Counted from the stretch's first letter, positions 25,361-34,551 are shown. The stretch is 46,695 nt of DNA from Vibrio intestinalis (GCF_025195085.2 NZ_JANAVY020000025.1:1-46695); one strand, 5' to 3'. Numbers and translations: made by a program. Notes: generated by a model from the letters alone, not told the origin.

Positions 25361-26194
25361 TCAGGCAGCTCTATCACTGCTTGGCACCATAGATGCTATT
25401 TCATGCAGGATGCTCAACGTTGATTTGGCGAATATGTGCTTATCTTTCCAGCCGACAAGCTGAATCATTTTCACCTTACCTGATACCAAAGCTTGGCGAA
25501 TAATACGATTAACCAATTGCACATCGATACAACGACTCGATTCCAAACGCGATTTAGGCGCTAATGAGGCAAGGTCGATATTCAGCACTATCTGATCACA
25601 ATGGGCAAGGTAACTCGCAAGCTGCTGCTTAACTTGAAAACGATGGCTAAACTGGCACTCGTTAAGCGTCATCCAATCGCAACCAAGATCTTCCGCATAC
25701 TCCATGACTTTATCGCTTTGGTTATCTCTGTCGATACCTAAGCAGAACAAGCGGGTTTCGTTGAATCTTGCTAAAGAGAAATGAAACGCCGAACCTATCT
25801 CAGGCTCTAAACTGGCTTTCACTTCAAACTGGTTACCGATATGCACAATACCCAAATCTTGGTTGGCCATATTGAGCATTGGCAATGCGTGCAAAATAGA
25901 TTCACTGCAATTACTAAACACAACAGGTAGCGTGTGCGCCCCCAAGTAACGGCTTAAGTGCAATTGGTAACGTGCGATAGATTGATCATTAAGTAGATAA
26001 TGGCCGCCGTTAAGCCAGTTTGATGCTTCTTGTTCGGCAAGCCATTCAAAGACGTCTTCAAGGCTTTGGTTGGCCATTTCGAACTCCACATTTTTCATCG
26101 GCTTAAGATGCTGCGCCACGCTTAAAAGCGACATTGCAAATGAAGATACGCCAGTGATGCTGTGTGTTTTGTTGCGTCGAAATAGCCCAAACAT
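25361..26194 (-). CDS. Arginase-fold protein lacking metal ligands
   Basis: This 277-residue protein has the order of segments seen in the ureohydrolase family, but the signature residues are replaced. The GGDHS position reads SNCSE (residues 94-98). The DAHxD position reads GNQFE after LGIVHI (115-124). The SxDxDxxDP position reads LNIDLASLAP (204-213), keeping one aspartate. With these substitutions it should not bind the Mn pair, so it is probably a non-catalytic ureohydrolase or a regulatory relative. It follows the IclR gene by 5 bp on the same strand. Similarity was judged by eye, so the family call is moderate. Confidence 0.55.
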   Translation of the reverse strand: MFGLFRRNKTHSITGVSSFAMSLLSVAQHLKPMKNVEFEMANQSLEDVFEWLAEQEASNWLNGGHYLLNDQSIARYQLHLSRYLGAHTLPVVFSNCSESILHALPMLNMANQDLGIVHIGNQFEVKASLEPEIGSAFHFSLARFNETRLFCLGIDRDNQSDKVMEYAEDLGCDWMTLNECQFSHRFQVKQQLASYLAHCDQIVLNIDLASLAPKSRLESSRCIDVQLVNRIIRQALVSGKVKMIQLVGWKDKHIFAKSTLSILHEIASMVPSSDRAA

Positions 26195-26199
26195 ATGAA

Positions 26200-26940
26200 T
26201 TACCTTTCCGGGGGCAATGCCCTCGCTGCTTGAAGTACATGAAGTATGATACGCTGCTGATTCTGTACCACACGATGGGCCGGAGCCATCACCGTAATTG
26301 CACCAATCAACTTGCTCCCTTTCATTACCGGCGCACTAATCCCAGATACGCCTGAATCGATTTCTGACGTACTTAAGGCATAACCCTGAGCACGTATTTC
26401 ATCTAACTCTTGCTGCCATTCATTGATACGATGAGCCTCACCAAAGTAGCGCAGGATTTTTTCCCGTCTTTGAGCTGGCATAAATGCCAACATTACTTTT
26501 GATGATGCGCCACGCAGCAACGGCTGACTTTGTCCTTCAACATAGCTACAACGCAATGCTTGCATACTTTCCTTACGGCTTACGCACAAAGCACGGTAGC
26601 CAACCGGAACCATGTAAGCCGCCATTTCACCGGTTTGTTTTTGTAGGCGATTTAATACCGCATCTACATCATCCAAATCATGTTTACTGGTTTCGTAACT
26701 GCGCATCAGCAGCAGAGCTGCCGGACCGATGATCAAGGTTTTGTCACTTGGACTTTCTTCGATCAAGTTCCACTCTTTGAGCAATTTCAGATGTCGATAA
26801 AGACTGCTGATTGGCGTACCCAATTGCTCACTAAGTGTTTTAGCGGTTACTGGTTCTTCGTTGACGGCCACTTGCATTAATAGCTGCAAGAGTTTTTCGT
26901 TAACCTGTCCTGAATTTTGTTTCATCGAGTTCACACTCAT
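26200..26940 (-). CDS. IclR family transcriptional regulator
   Basis: This 246-residue protein has an N-terminal winged helix (VTAKTLSEQLGTPISSLYRHLKLL) and an IclR effector domain with GYRALCVSRKESMQAL, LRGASSKVMLAFMP, and GVSGISAPVMKGSKLIGAITV. An internal ATG at 26925 is an alternative start. It is co-directional with, and 5 bp from, the arginase-fold gene. Long inverted repeats containing TTCTCATTAAGTA lie just upstream and are likely autoregulatory sites. The effector is unknown. Confidence 0.9.
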   Translation of the reverse strand: MSVNSMKQNSGQVNEKLLQLLMQVAVNEEPVTAKTLSEQLGTPISSLYRHLKLLKEWNLIEESPSDKTLIIGPAALLLMRSYETSKHDLDDVDAVLNRLQKQTGEMAAYMVPVGYRALCVSRKESMQALRCSYVEGQSQPLLRGASSKVMLAFMPAQRREKILRYFGEAHRINEWQQELDEIRAQGYALSTSEIDSGVSGISAPVMKGSKLIGAITVMAPAHRVVQNQQRIILHVLQAARALPPER

Positions 26941-26950
26941 GTTGTATCGC

Positions 26951-27030
26951 TTTCATTAAGAACTGAGCAAATTGTATTCCTACTTAATGAGAATTTATAA
27001 AGATTTTAAGCATTGCTTTCTCATTAAGTA
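26951..27030 (-). promoter_or_regulatory. Inverted-repeat operators upstream of IclR gene
   Basis: TACTTAATGAGAA (26981-26993) and TTCTCATTAAGTA (27018-27030) are perfect 13-bp inverted copies 24 bp apart. A partial third copy TTTCATTAAGAA begins at 26951. They flank the region where the IclR promoter must lie, as expected for an autorepressor that binds as paired dimers. Confidence 0.65.
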
Positions 27031-27074
27031 AGAATTTAAAACATCACTTTGATTTTACCTCGCCAAATTGCAGG

Positions 27075-27105
27075 CAAAAAAATACCAACCGAATCGGTTG
27101 GTATT
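27075..27105 (-). terminator. Terminator of the GH1 gene
   Basis: AATACCAACCGA (27081-27092) pairs with TCGGTTGGTATT (27094-27105). On the minus strand a run of T residues (complement of 27076-27082) follows. Confidence 0.88.
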
Positions 27106-27122
27106 GAATGAAACTGACGAAT

Positions 27123-28517
27123 CTATTTCACTGTAAGTGACTGACCTTGGGTCTTTATCACTTCTTGATACCAGTGAAAACTTTTCTTTCGAGTGCGGGT
27201 TAGTGTGCCTGATCCATCGTCATGACGGTCGACATAAATGTAGCCGTAGCGCTTGCTCATCTCAGCGGTAGAGTTAGCCACAAGATCAATTGGCCCCCAA
27301 CTGGTGTAACCCATAAGATCGACACCATCTAAAATCGCTTCTCTCGCCTGAACTAAATGATCGTTAAGGTACTTGATGCGATAGTCATCAATGATCTCCC
27401 CATTTTCATTCACTTCATCACGGGCACCTAAGCCATTTTCAACGATAAATAGCGGCTTTTGGTAGCGATCGTGCAAGAAGTTTAGGATAACTCGCAGACC
27501 TTGAGGGTCAATCAACCAGCCCCATTGGCTCTTTTCAAGGTATGGGTTTGGCACACTCTCTACAATGTTACCGACTTCTTTGTTCTTTGGATCGGCGCTT
27601 GCGCAGCCGCTCGCATAGTAGCTGAACGAAATAAAATCGACACTCGCTTTGGCCAACTCTTCTAAATCACCTGCTTCCATTTTAAGCTCGATGCCTTTCT
27701 CGCGCAGGTAACGCTTAATATAACCTGGGTACTGACCTCGGGTTTGTACATCGCCAAACAATAACCAGCGATTGTTCTCGTGCATTGCAGCAATCACATC
27801 ATCAGGATTACAGGTATACGCGTATGTCATCGCGCCAAGCAGCATATTACCGATTTTCCCATCTGGGATGATCTCGTGACAACGTTGAACCGCTTTCGCA
27901 TTTGCAACCAATTGATGGTGAATCGCTTGATAGATCTCTTGCTCGTCGGCATCTTCCTGTAAACCAACACCGGTAAACGGTTCATGCAATGACATATTGA
28001 TTTCGTTGAAGGTAAGCCACAGCTTTACCTTGTTTTTGTAACGCTCAAAAACACTCACTGCATAGCGCTCGAAAAACTCAATCAACTCACGGCTTGCCCA
28101 GCCATTGTAGTTCTCAACCAATGCATACGGCATCTCATAGTGTGAGAGCGTCACAAACGGCTGAATATCATGCTTAGCTAGCTCGTCAAAAATCGCATCG
28201 TAGTACGCTAAACCCGCTTCATTAGGCTCTTTCTCATCACCATTAGGGAAAATACGGCTCCAAGCAATCGACAAGCGTAGGCAGGTAAAACCCATCTCTT
28301 TAAACAAGGCGATGTCTTCTGGGTAGCGATGATAGAAATCGATCGCCACGTCTTTAATGCCATCAGTTCGTTCTTCACGAGTTTGATGCGGGCTTAAAAT
28401 ACCATTTGGTAGCATGTCTGCGGTTGATAAGCCTTTACCATCGGTTAGAAACGCGCCCTCAACTTGGTTAGCCGCAATCGCGCCGCCCCACAAGAAATTG
28501 TCTGGAAATTTAGTCAT
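27123..28517 (-). CDS. Glycoside hydrolase family 1 (6-phospho-beta-glucosidase type)
   Basis: The start is set at ATG 28517 (MTKFPDNFLWGGAIAANQVE), with GAGG upstream. The open frame extends five residues further. The 464-residue TIM-barrel enzyme shows both catalytic glutamates: the acid/base in WLTFNEIN and the nucleophile in LFIVENGLGA. Family blocks RLSIAWSRIFPNG and GYTSWGPIDL are present. Its overall look is the BglA/AscB branch, which hydrolyses 6-phospho-beta-glucosides delivered by a PTS. No PTS permease or antiterminator is adjacent, so substrate entry must be encoded elsewhere. Whether it needs the 6-phosphate is inferred from overall similarity. Confidence 0.88.
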   Translation of the reverse strand: MTKFPDNFLWGGAIAANQVEGAFLTDGKGLSTADMLPNGILSPHQTREERTDGIKDVAIDFYHRYPEDIALFKEMGFTCLRLSIAWSRIFPNGDEKEPNEAGLAYYDAIFDELAKHDIQPFVTLSHYEMPYALVENYNGWASRELIEFFERYAVSVFERYKNKVKLWLTFNEINMSLHEPFTGVGLQEDADEQEIYQAIHHQLVANAKAVQRCHEIIPDGKIGNMLLGAMTYAYTCNPDDVIAAMHENNRWLLFGDVQTRGQYPGYIKRYLREKGIELKMEAGDLEELAKASVDFISFSYYASGCASADPKNKEVGNIVESVPNPYLEKSQWGWLIDPQGLRVILNFLHDRYQKPLFIVENGLGARDEVNENGEIIDDYRIKYLNDHLVQAREAILDGVDLMGYTSWGPIDLVANSTAEMSKRYGYIYVDRHDDGSGTLTRTRKKSFHWYQEVIKTQGQSLTVK

Positions 28518-28787
28518 ACGAGCCTCTATCAATTCAATTATTAATTGCTACTCATCTCTGCTAACTACCGAGCAACTAACAGTAATCACGTATAAGTGAG
28601 CCACAAATCTAAAACTAGTATCGATAAATAATGATGTAAGAAAAAGAGAGCGATTTACGCGATTTTCATTCCGTATTTGATAACTGGAAGACAAAAACAG
28701 GCCGGAATGAATACTTAGCCATCAAAACGGGAAGTGCTCATAAGAGCGCCCTTCCCTATTTTTTGAAATACAGCCTGGGCTACGAAC

Positions 28788-28819
28788 AAAAAAGGGATGA
28801 CCGATAACTGTCATCCCTT
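28788..28819 (-). terminator. Terminator of the fapA gene
   Basis: AAGGGATGAC (28792-28801) and GTCATCCCTT (28810-28819) pair around an 8-nt loop. On the minus strand T residues (complement of 28788-28793) follow. The rest of the 28533-28842 gap shows no gene. Confidence 0.85.
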
Positions 28820-28842
28820 GGTAAATACAATGGCTCTTTCGA

Positions 28843-30519
28843 CTAAGCCTCTTCTTCGAGCAGTTGGTCATCAAACATTGAAGAACACTTAATTTCAAAC
28901 TGGTTAAAGGTAAACAAACTCGCACCGTGGACTCGCTTGGTCACGACTTTCTCGTCACCAAATTGTACCGTTACGTGCGTGTAGACCTTGCTTTTCACTT
29001 CGATGATATTTTCTTCAAGCAGACGTTCAAACTCTTCAGCATGCTCGTCACGAGCGCCTTTGACCTTTTCAAGCCGAGTGTTGGCTGCCACTTTGGTTTT
29101 ATCAATCTCATCCTGCTTTTCTTCGCTGCGTTCAGCCTTGGGCAGTTTCTTAAATTCGATCTCTTTGCGGATGACATTCATGGTCGCTTCTTGCGCTAAT
29201 TCATACTGCTCTTTGAATTTCGCTTGGCGATCTTTATGCATTTGGTAACGGGCAAACGCATGAACATGAGTTGGGGTATCCCCTTCTACACCCAAATTAA
29301 CGCACACCACTTTACCACCCACTTTGGCTAGGCCGCCACTTAGCGTACCCTGCCTACCGGGCTCATCACTGACCGTTAATTGATTACCGCAACGAATTTC
29401 GTTATTTAAACAGTGCACTGATAAGTCAATATTGTGCCCCGCTTGTAGAAAACTAAATTGCGCATAGTTAGCCTTGATAGTGCCGCCTGCTTTGACCACA
29501 CAGGATTTTTGCTCATCGTCAGACACGTTGTGCCCAATAATTCCCTTAGCAACTTCAATATCACCTTGAGCTTGAACATCGGCGGATTCAATAAAGCCGC
29601 CTACAGTGATGGTTCCTGTGGCCCTTACCACCATGTCTGATTCAATGTTGCCGCGTACTATTACGCTGCCTTTAAATCGAACATGGCCTGTTGCGACACC
29701 GATTGATGGCACAACCAAAACCTCGTCTACATCGACACTGCGCTCATGCAAAATGGGCATACCTGCGACAGTGGCAACTAATACGTTTTGATCCTTTTCA
29801 GAAAACGCAGAGCCCTTGCCCTCTTTGAGCACGCCCTCTTTACCTTCAGTCGCGGGAATAGCATGACCTTGAACCGTAATGCCCGGCGTGCCTTTGGTAG
29901 GCGGTTCATAACGCATTAAAGGCTGGCCAACCGCAACACTGATGGTTTCGCCAAGGTTAAGCATGTCCACTTTACCCGTCGCATCCTCTACTGGAGCAAG
30001 CACCTGTTTAGATGCATCTTTAACTAAAGGCACAAACCGAGCATCTCTACCGTGAACAGGATTTTTACCTGCCGCCACCGCTTGGGAAAACTCTTCACCC
30101 GGCGCAAGCTTTTGACTGACTGCTAATACCTTTTTTAAGGCGAGCTTGTTAATACCTTTAGTGACTGTTGATTTAGCTAATGCGTGAACAAGTAACGGGC
30201 CTGAGAGCGGTTTGCCCCCATAGGCGCCGGTGACTTTCATTGTCGCCAGCATGTCATTTTCGGTTAAGATCATTTCGACAGCCGCATCACGCATTTCAGC
30301 AATGACGATGCCTTGGAATCCTTCGGATTTTCCTTCTTTTGCCAAAGTAAGAAAACGCAAAACCTCTTCTTCAATAACGAAGAATTTATCGGCGCCTAAA
30401 TCTCTCAGTACATCGACCAAACCTGTTTGGTCGAAATCAGCACTGAGTGTAAGCTCTTTAGGCAGCTGCGCTATTACCTGCTGCTCGTCTTCAGAACGAG
30501 CAACAATATCACTCCACAT
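28843..30519 (-). CDS. fapA: FapA family (DUF342) flagellar assembly protein A
   Basis: This 558-residue protein has an N-terminal region of about 180 residues and then a DUF342 beta-helix with repeated short strands: VATGHVRFKGSVIVRGNIES, ATGTITVGGFIESADVQAQG, DIEVAKGIIGHNV, CVVKAGGTIKANYAQ. A long charged coiled coil (about residues 430-500, KFKEQYELAQEA through AEEFERLLEE) and a final beta domain follow. FapA proteins are polarity and flagellar assembly factors; in Vibrio vulnificus FapA is linked to EIIAGlc. No other flagellar genes are nearby. It is a single-gene transcript on the minus strand. Confidence 0.85.
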   Translation of the reverse strand: MWSDIVARSEDEQQVIAQLPKELTLSADFDQTGLVDVLRDLGADKFFVIEEEVLRFLTLAKEGKSEGFQGIVIAEMRDAAVEMILTENDMLATMKVTGAYGGKPLSGPLLVHALAKSTVTKGINKLALKKVLAVSQKLAPGEEFSQAVAAGKNPVHGRDARFVPLVKDASKQVLAPVEDATGKVDMLNLGETISVAVGQPLMRYEPPTKGTPGITVQGHAIPATEGKEGVLKEGKGSAFSEKDQNVLVATVAGMPILHERSVDVDEVLVVPSIGVATGHVRFKGSVIVRGNIESDMVVRATGTITVGGFIESADVQAQGDIEVAKGIIGHNVSDDEQKSCVVKAGGTIKANYAQFSFLQAGHNIDLSVHCLNNEIRCGNQLTVSDEPGRQGTLSGGLAKVGGKVVCVNLGVEGDTPTHVHAFARYQMHKDRQAKFKEQYELAQEATMNVIRKEIEFKKLPKAERSEEKQDEIDKTKVAANTRLEKVKGARDEHAEEFERLLEENIIEVKSKVYTHVTVQFGDEKVVTKRVHGASLFTFNQFEIKCSSMFDDQLLEEEA

Positions 30520-30688
30520 GGTTCACCTACCTTGGTTTTATCCAAAGGTCAGTTTATAAAATTTCAGCCGATATAAGTATGAATGGCGTAGCATTTTCAA
30601 GTAAACGTTCTGTAATCGGTCACAAAAGCGAGCAGTCGATCATCGCACTCATAGCCAAAGTGAATAGAAATCCAGCAGCCATAAACCA

Positions 30689-30701
30689 TTTACATTGTAA
30701 A
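30689..30701. other. parS2: parS2 centromere site (upstream of MDR gene)
   Basis: TTTACATTGTAAA is a perfect parS2 match in the gap between fapA and the TetR remnant. Confidence 0.85.
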
Positions 30702-30771
30702 TCTACAAGCGCTACTAGACGTCATAAAAACATTAGCGACTGGGATGACCTAACCGTTGTATATCACTTAA

Positions 30772-30993
30772 GCGTGCACCGCTTTTCCCAATACTCAAGA
30801 AATCACCCACGCAGTGAGTAAGCACAAGCTGCAAGTGAGTGCTATTCTGGGTGAAATATCAGGACAACCCGCCAAAACAAATCAGTGGTTACTCATCCTT
30901 GAGGGTATCGTTAATGCGTGGCCTATACAGGGTGAGCAAGCGATTGAGTCGGCGACCATCATAATTCAAACTCTCTTTAAGGAGCCTCGCTAA
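30772..30993 (+). pseudogene. C-terminal remnant of a TetR-type regulator
   Basis: After a TAA at 30769-30771 the frame is open for 73 codons and ends 2 bp before the MDR start codon. The translation begins ACTAFPNTQEITHAVSKHKL, continues through ILGEISGQ and LLILEGIVNAW, and ends in the IESATIIIQTLF helix. This is the pattern of the last two helices of TetR regulators (F-P-N/D then P-H then H-K, and a final helix). No start codon with a ribosome site and no helix-turn-helix lie upstream in any frame. It looks like the stump of a former regulator of the adjacent gene. Confidence 0.55.
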
Positions 30994-30995
30994 CC

Positions 30996-32039
30996 ATGCG
31001 TAAATCAAACACAATGTCTGGCGTATTGCTTACCGCTCATGGCGGCCCAGAAGTATTGCAATACAGCGACGAAATACCACAACCCACCGCCCAAGCACAC
31101 CAAGTGATGATCAAAGTGCTGGCTGCGGGGGTAAACAATACCGACATCAATACTCGTACAGGTTGGTATTCTAAAGGCGACAACGATAGCGAAGACGCAG
31201 GATGGGCAGGCAACGCACTGACGCTACCAAGAATTCAAGGCGCAGATGTGTGCGGTGAGATAGTCGCGGTTGGCAGTGAAGTTGATGCCGCACGTATTGG
31301 CGAACGGGTAATCATTGAACCTTGCCTGAATCAGTTTAATGGCGAACCACTTAGCACCATGTGGTATTTCGGTTCTGAATGTGATGGCGGCTTTGCGCAA
31401 TACACTGTCATTGACGCAATCTATGCCCACAAAGTAACCAGCGATTTAAGTGCAGTAGAGCTAGCCTCATTCCCGTGCTCCTACTCCACAGCCGAGAACA
31501 TGCTTACCCGAACTAACGTGCAAAGCAGCGATACCGTGTTGGTTACTGGCGCATCTGGTGGCGTAGGCTCTGCCGCAGTGCAACTTGCTAAAGCTCGCGG
31601 CGCTAAAGTCATTGCTATCACCAGCGCGAGCAAAGTCTCTCAACTAGAACAACTCGGCGCAGACCAAGTGATTCTGCGTGATGCAGATTTAGTGGAGGCA
31701 CTTAACGCTAATAGCGTCGATGTAGTGATAGACTTAGTCGCTGGGCCGCAGTGGCCTGCACTGTTGGATGTCTTAAAGCCCCATGGCCGTTACGCCGTTT
31801 CAGGCGCAATCGGTGGGCCAATTGTAGAGCTGGATGTCAGAACTTTATATTTGAAAGACTTGAGCTTTTTCGGCTGTACTCACCTTGAACCGCAAGTGTT
31901 CCCAAACCTTGTTAAGCGCATTGAAGCAAAACAGATCGTGCCATTAGTCGCGAAGACGTTCGCACTACAAGATATCGCGCAAGCGCAAGACTTGTTCTTA
32001 GAAAAAGGCCACGTGGGTAAAATCGTTCTTATCCCTTAA
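30996..32039 (+). CDS. MDR family NAD(P)-dependent oxidoreductase (quinone reductase-like)
   Basis: This 347-residue protein has an N-terminal GroES-like domain (VMIKVLAAGVNNTDINTRTG, RIQGADVCGEIVAVGSEVDA) and a Rossmann domain with VLVTGASGGVGSAAVQLAK, then AITSASKVSQLEQLGADQVI. It lacks the zinc ligands, like NADPH:quinone reductases. AAGGAG lies 11 bp before ATG 30996. An ATG at 31014 is an alternative. It is immediately preceded by the TetR remnant, probably its former repressor, so expression may now be constitutive. The substrate is unknown. Confidence 0.85.
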   Translation: MRKSNTMSGVLLTAHGGPEVLQYSDEIPQPTAQAHQVMIKVLAAGVNNTDINTRTGWYSKGDNDSEDAGWAGNALTLPRIQGADVCGEIVAVGSEVDAARIGERVIIEPCLNQFNGEPLSTMWYFGSECDGGFAQYTVIDAIYAHKVTSDLSAVELASFPCSYSTAENMLTRTNVQSSDTVLVTGASGGVGSAAVQLAKARGAKVIAITSASKVSQLEQLGADQVILRDADLVEALNANSVDVVIDLVAGPQWPALLDVLKPHGRYAVSGAIGGPIVELDVRTLYLKDLSFFGCTHLEPQVFPNLVKRIEAKQIVPLVAKTFALQDIAQAQDLFLEKGHVGKIVLIP

Positions 32040-32054
32040 TGGCCAATCACATCA

Positions 32055-33752
32055 CTATGCTGAGCTAGGAAAACAATGTGGCGCGTCAAAACTGTATATG
32101 GCCGTCACTTTCTTACCTTGCTTTGAATAGCTCAGCGAATCACATAATTCTGTCGCTAATACGATACCGCGCCCATGCGTGAGTGGGTTGTCGATCTCTT
32201 TCGGCAAGGCGTGATAATCGAACCCTTCACCGTTATGCTCTAACTGCATTGTAATCCGCTTGTCTTTGGGATTGTAATCAAGCTCTAAGTTGATCCAAGC
32301 GTCATCATCAAGCTCCGCTAATTTATCTTCTCTTACCTGATAGAAGCGAAAGAAACCGTCAGCTTCCTCCTTGATGCTTGAATCCATACGCAGCAGACCA
32401 TGGTCAATCGCATTGGAAAACAGCTCCGACAAGACTGAGCAGACTAAATCTAAATGCGCCCCACCTTTAATCAAGCCAGACAGATATTCGCGAACTTCAT
32501 TAACCACGCTCACCGTACGCAGTAATTCCGCTGAAAAGTGAATTGAAATGTTGGATGGCAAGGTACTAAGCACCGGTAGCTCTTTCTTAACGATCTGATC
32601 TTGCGCGCAAGAGATCGGAAACTCCATTGCCAGTATCGATAAATCATCATCAACCGATCGCAACGAAAACTCTTTAACCGATTCAAACAAGGTCGGAATC
32701 ACCGCTTGGCCGCTTTGCAGCACTTTCTCTAATCGCTCCTGACCATAACGTTCACCTTGCTCGTTCATCGCCTCAATGACACCGTCGGTATAAGTCACGA
32801 TTTTCTGGTTCGGCTCTAATTTAAAATGCACCAAATCGGTTTCGAATTCATGCGGCTGTAACACGCCCAAAGGCATATGCTTTGAGACCAGCTTGCGACA
32901 AATCTGACCATCGGGATCAATCAAATAGCCGTCAGGTAAACCACCGCCCCACCACGACACTTCAAACCCATTGGCTCGCACTTCAAACAGGCTCGCCGCC
33001 AGCATCATTCCTGGCGGAAGAAATCGTACTAACACCTCGTTCATCTCTGCGACGATCTCACCGAGCGACAGTCCTTTCACTGCCATTGAGAAAAACGCTC
33101 GAGTTGCTGGAATGGCTGATATTGCCGCAGGTAGACCATGCCCTGTCGCATCGGCAATCATGACGTAAATGCCACCATGAGGACGATTAGCAACAACAAT
33201 GAGATCGCCATTAAATACCGTCGAAGGCGTTGAAATATAATTAACGCCGTAGACATGTTTCACTTGCCCGCTCATTTCCTCTTTCAGGTTAGAGAAGATT
33301 GATTCGGCAATGGCATAGTCATAACTGACTTGCTCATGGAAGTGACTAAGCTCATCTCTTTGCACCGCGACTTCGTTGTGCATTCGTACGATGCGAAAGT
33401 GCGCCTGTACCTTAGCCAGCAATACGCTACGTTCTACTGGCTTGAGAATGAAATCATCACCAAGCGCTAGGCAGCGCTCAAATGAATCATGATCATCAAG
33501 AACGGTTAAAAATATAATCGCGATATGTTGATGCGGGAACGCTTTGCGAATCTCCTGCGCAGTAGTAAAGCCATCTTTTACCGGCATCATCACATCAAGC
33601 AAAATCACATCGGGCAACTGTTCCATCTGCTTCATTGCATCGACAACGCCAACACCGTTTTCAAACCCATCGATACGTGACGCAATATGGCTCAACATAA
33701 ATCGGCACAATTCACGGTTGGTTGCGTGGTCATCAACAATCATTATTCGCAT
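32055..33752 (-). CDS. Response regulator with PP2C phosphatase and HATPase domains
   Basis: This 565-residue protein has three parts. Residues 1-120 form a receiver domain (IMIVDDHAT, phosphoacceptor Asp53 in ILLDVMMP, Thr83, Lys104 in ILKP). Residues about 170-380 form a SpoIIE/RsbU PP2C serine phosphatase (VFNGDLIVVANRPHGGIYVM, ADATGHGLPAAISA, YTDGVIEAMNEQG, DDDLSILAM). Residues about 410-555 form a GHKL/RsbW-type ATPase kinase (VCSVLSELFSNAIDHGLL, HGRGIVLATELCDSLSY). It could both phosphorylate and dephosphorylate the STAS protein encoded 9 bp upstream. This order matches Pseudomonas HsbR. A partner histidine kinase is not in the window. Confidence 0.9.
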   Translation of the reverse strand: MRIMIVDDHATNRELCRFMLSHIASRIDGFENGVGVVDAMKQMEQLPDVILLDVMMPVKDGFTTAQEIRKAFPHQHIAIIFLTVLDDHDSFERCLALGDDFILKPVERSVLLAKVQAHFRIVRMHNEVAVQRDELSHFHEQVSYDYAIAESIFSNLKEEMSGQVKHVYGVNYISTPSTVFNGDLIVVANRPHGGIYVMIADATGHGLPAAISAIPATRAFFSMAVKGLSLGEIVAEMNEVLVRFLPPGMMLAASLFEVRANGFEVSWWGGGLPDGYLIDPDGQICRKLVSKHMPLGVLQPHEFETDLVHFKLEPNQKIVTYTDGVIEAMNEQGERYGQERLEKVLQSGQAVIPTLFESVKEFSLRSVDDDLSILAMEFPISCAQDQIVKKELPVLSTLPSNISIHFSAELLRTVSVVNEVREYLSGLIKGGAHLDLVCSVLSELFSNAIDHGLLRMDSSIKEEADGFFRFYQVREDKLAELDDDAWINLELDYNPKDKRITMQLEHNGEGFDYHALPKEIDNPLTHGRGIVLATELCDSLSYSKQGKKVTAIYSFDAPHCFPSSA

Positions 33753-33761
33753 TGCGGCCCC

Positions 33762-34061
33762 CTACTCTATTCGAAACTTACGATCGAATCGTGAAATAGA
33801 AAGCACTTTTCTTACCTGAGGTAAGGTATTGGTGATCAGAATTGCGCCGTCATCTTGCTCTAAGTAATTATACATATTGATCAACATGCCAAGACCGGCA
33901 CTATCGATATAGTCAACTTTGCGTAAGTCGACGGTAAACCGGTAGTTTCTTTTGTCTGAGTAACAGCGCTTAAACTCGTTGACTAAGTTAAAGCCAAATG
34001 CGCCATCGACAAAAATCGTCACCTTCTTATCTCTGGTATCTATCTCTGTTTCAACCGACAT
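33762..34061 (-). CDS. STAS-domain anti-sigma factor antagonist-like protein
   Basis: The start is at ATG 34061, after AGGGGGAATT. The open frame runs upstream to 34082 without a ribosome site. The 99-residue STAS domain contains the regulatory serine in VDYIDSAGLGMLINMYNYL, at the usual SpoIIAA/RsbV phosphorylation site. It is the first gene of a two-gene unit and should be the substrate of the downstream PP2C/kinase protein. Its phosphorylation state would control a partner such as an anti-sigma factor, diguanylate cyclase or surface-behaviour regulator. No such target lies nearby. Confidence 0.92.
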   Translation of the reverse strand: MSVETEIDTRDKKVTIFVDGAFGFNLVNEFKRCYSDKRNYRFTVDLRKVDYIDSAGLGMLINMYNYLEQDDGAILITNTLPQVRKVLSISRFDRKFRIE

Positions 34062-34527
34062 AATTCCCCCTTTAATTCCCATTCGCCAATACTTGAGAGA
34101 CTGACTTAGGGCAATGAAAGGCTATTCTCCACCGCGGTCGTGAATCGCAAAAAGGCAAACTCACTGGCTACACACTAATTCGTATTGTTTGATGGTGTAG
34201 ATAATCGCAACAGGGCAACGAATGAAAACATAAAGACGAGAGAAGAGAGCCACCCGCGATAGCGCAGATGACTTAAATACGATGTAGGGCTTTGTGAGTA
34301 TGTACGACACCCATCCATGGTGTATTGAAAAACAAGCGAAATGTGCTCTCGTCCGCATTCTTATTTTGCCTAGCCATAAAAAACTGATTGCTTATGTTTT
34401 AGTCTAGAAAGAAATGGCTGATTAGCAACCAACAGGCAGTGTTAAATATTCGCTTTAGTTAAGTCACTAGCGATAAAAGTCTAATCAAACAATAACTAAT
34501 GACAAATTTAAAAATAAGGCCGATGAA

Positions 34528-34540
34528 TTTACAGTGTAAA
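34528..34540. other. parS2: parS2 site, cluster member 1
   Basis: TTTACAGTGTAAA, a perfect 13-bp match, is the first of three sites within 90 bp. Confidence 0.9.
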
Positions 34541-34551
34541 CGACTAGCCAG

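Noticed and set aside
30230..30559. A 109-codon frame antisense to fapA
   Set aside because: It runs opposite a well-supported gene and has low-complexity composition (Ser/Thr-rich), typical of antisense shadows.
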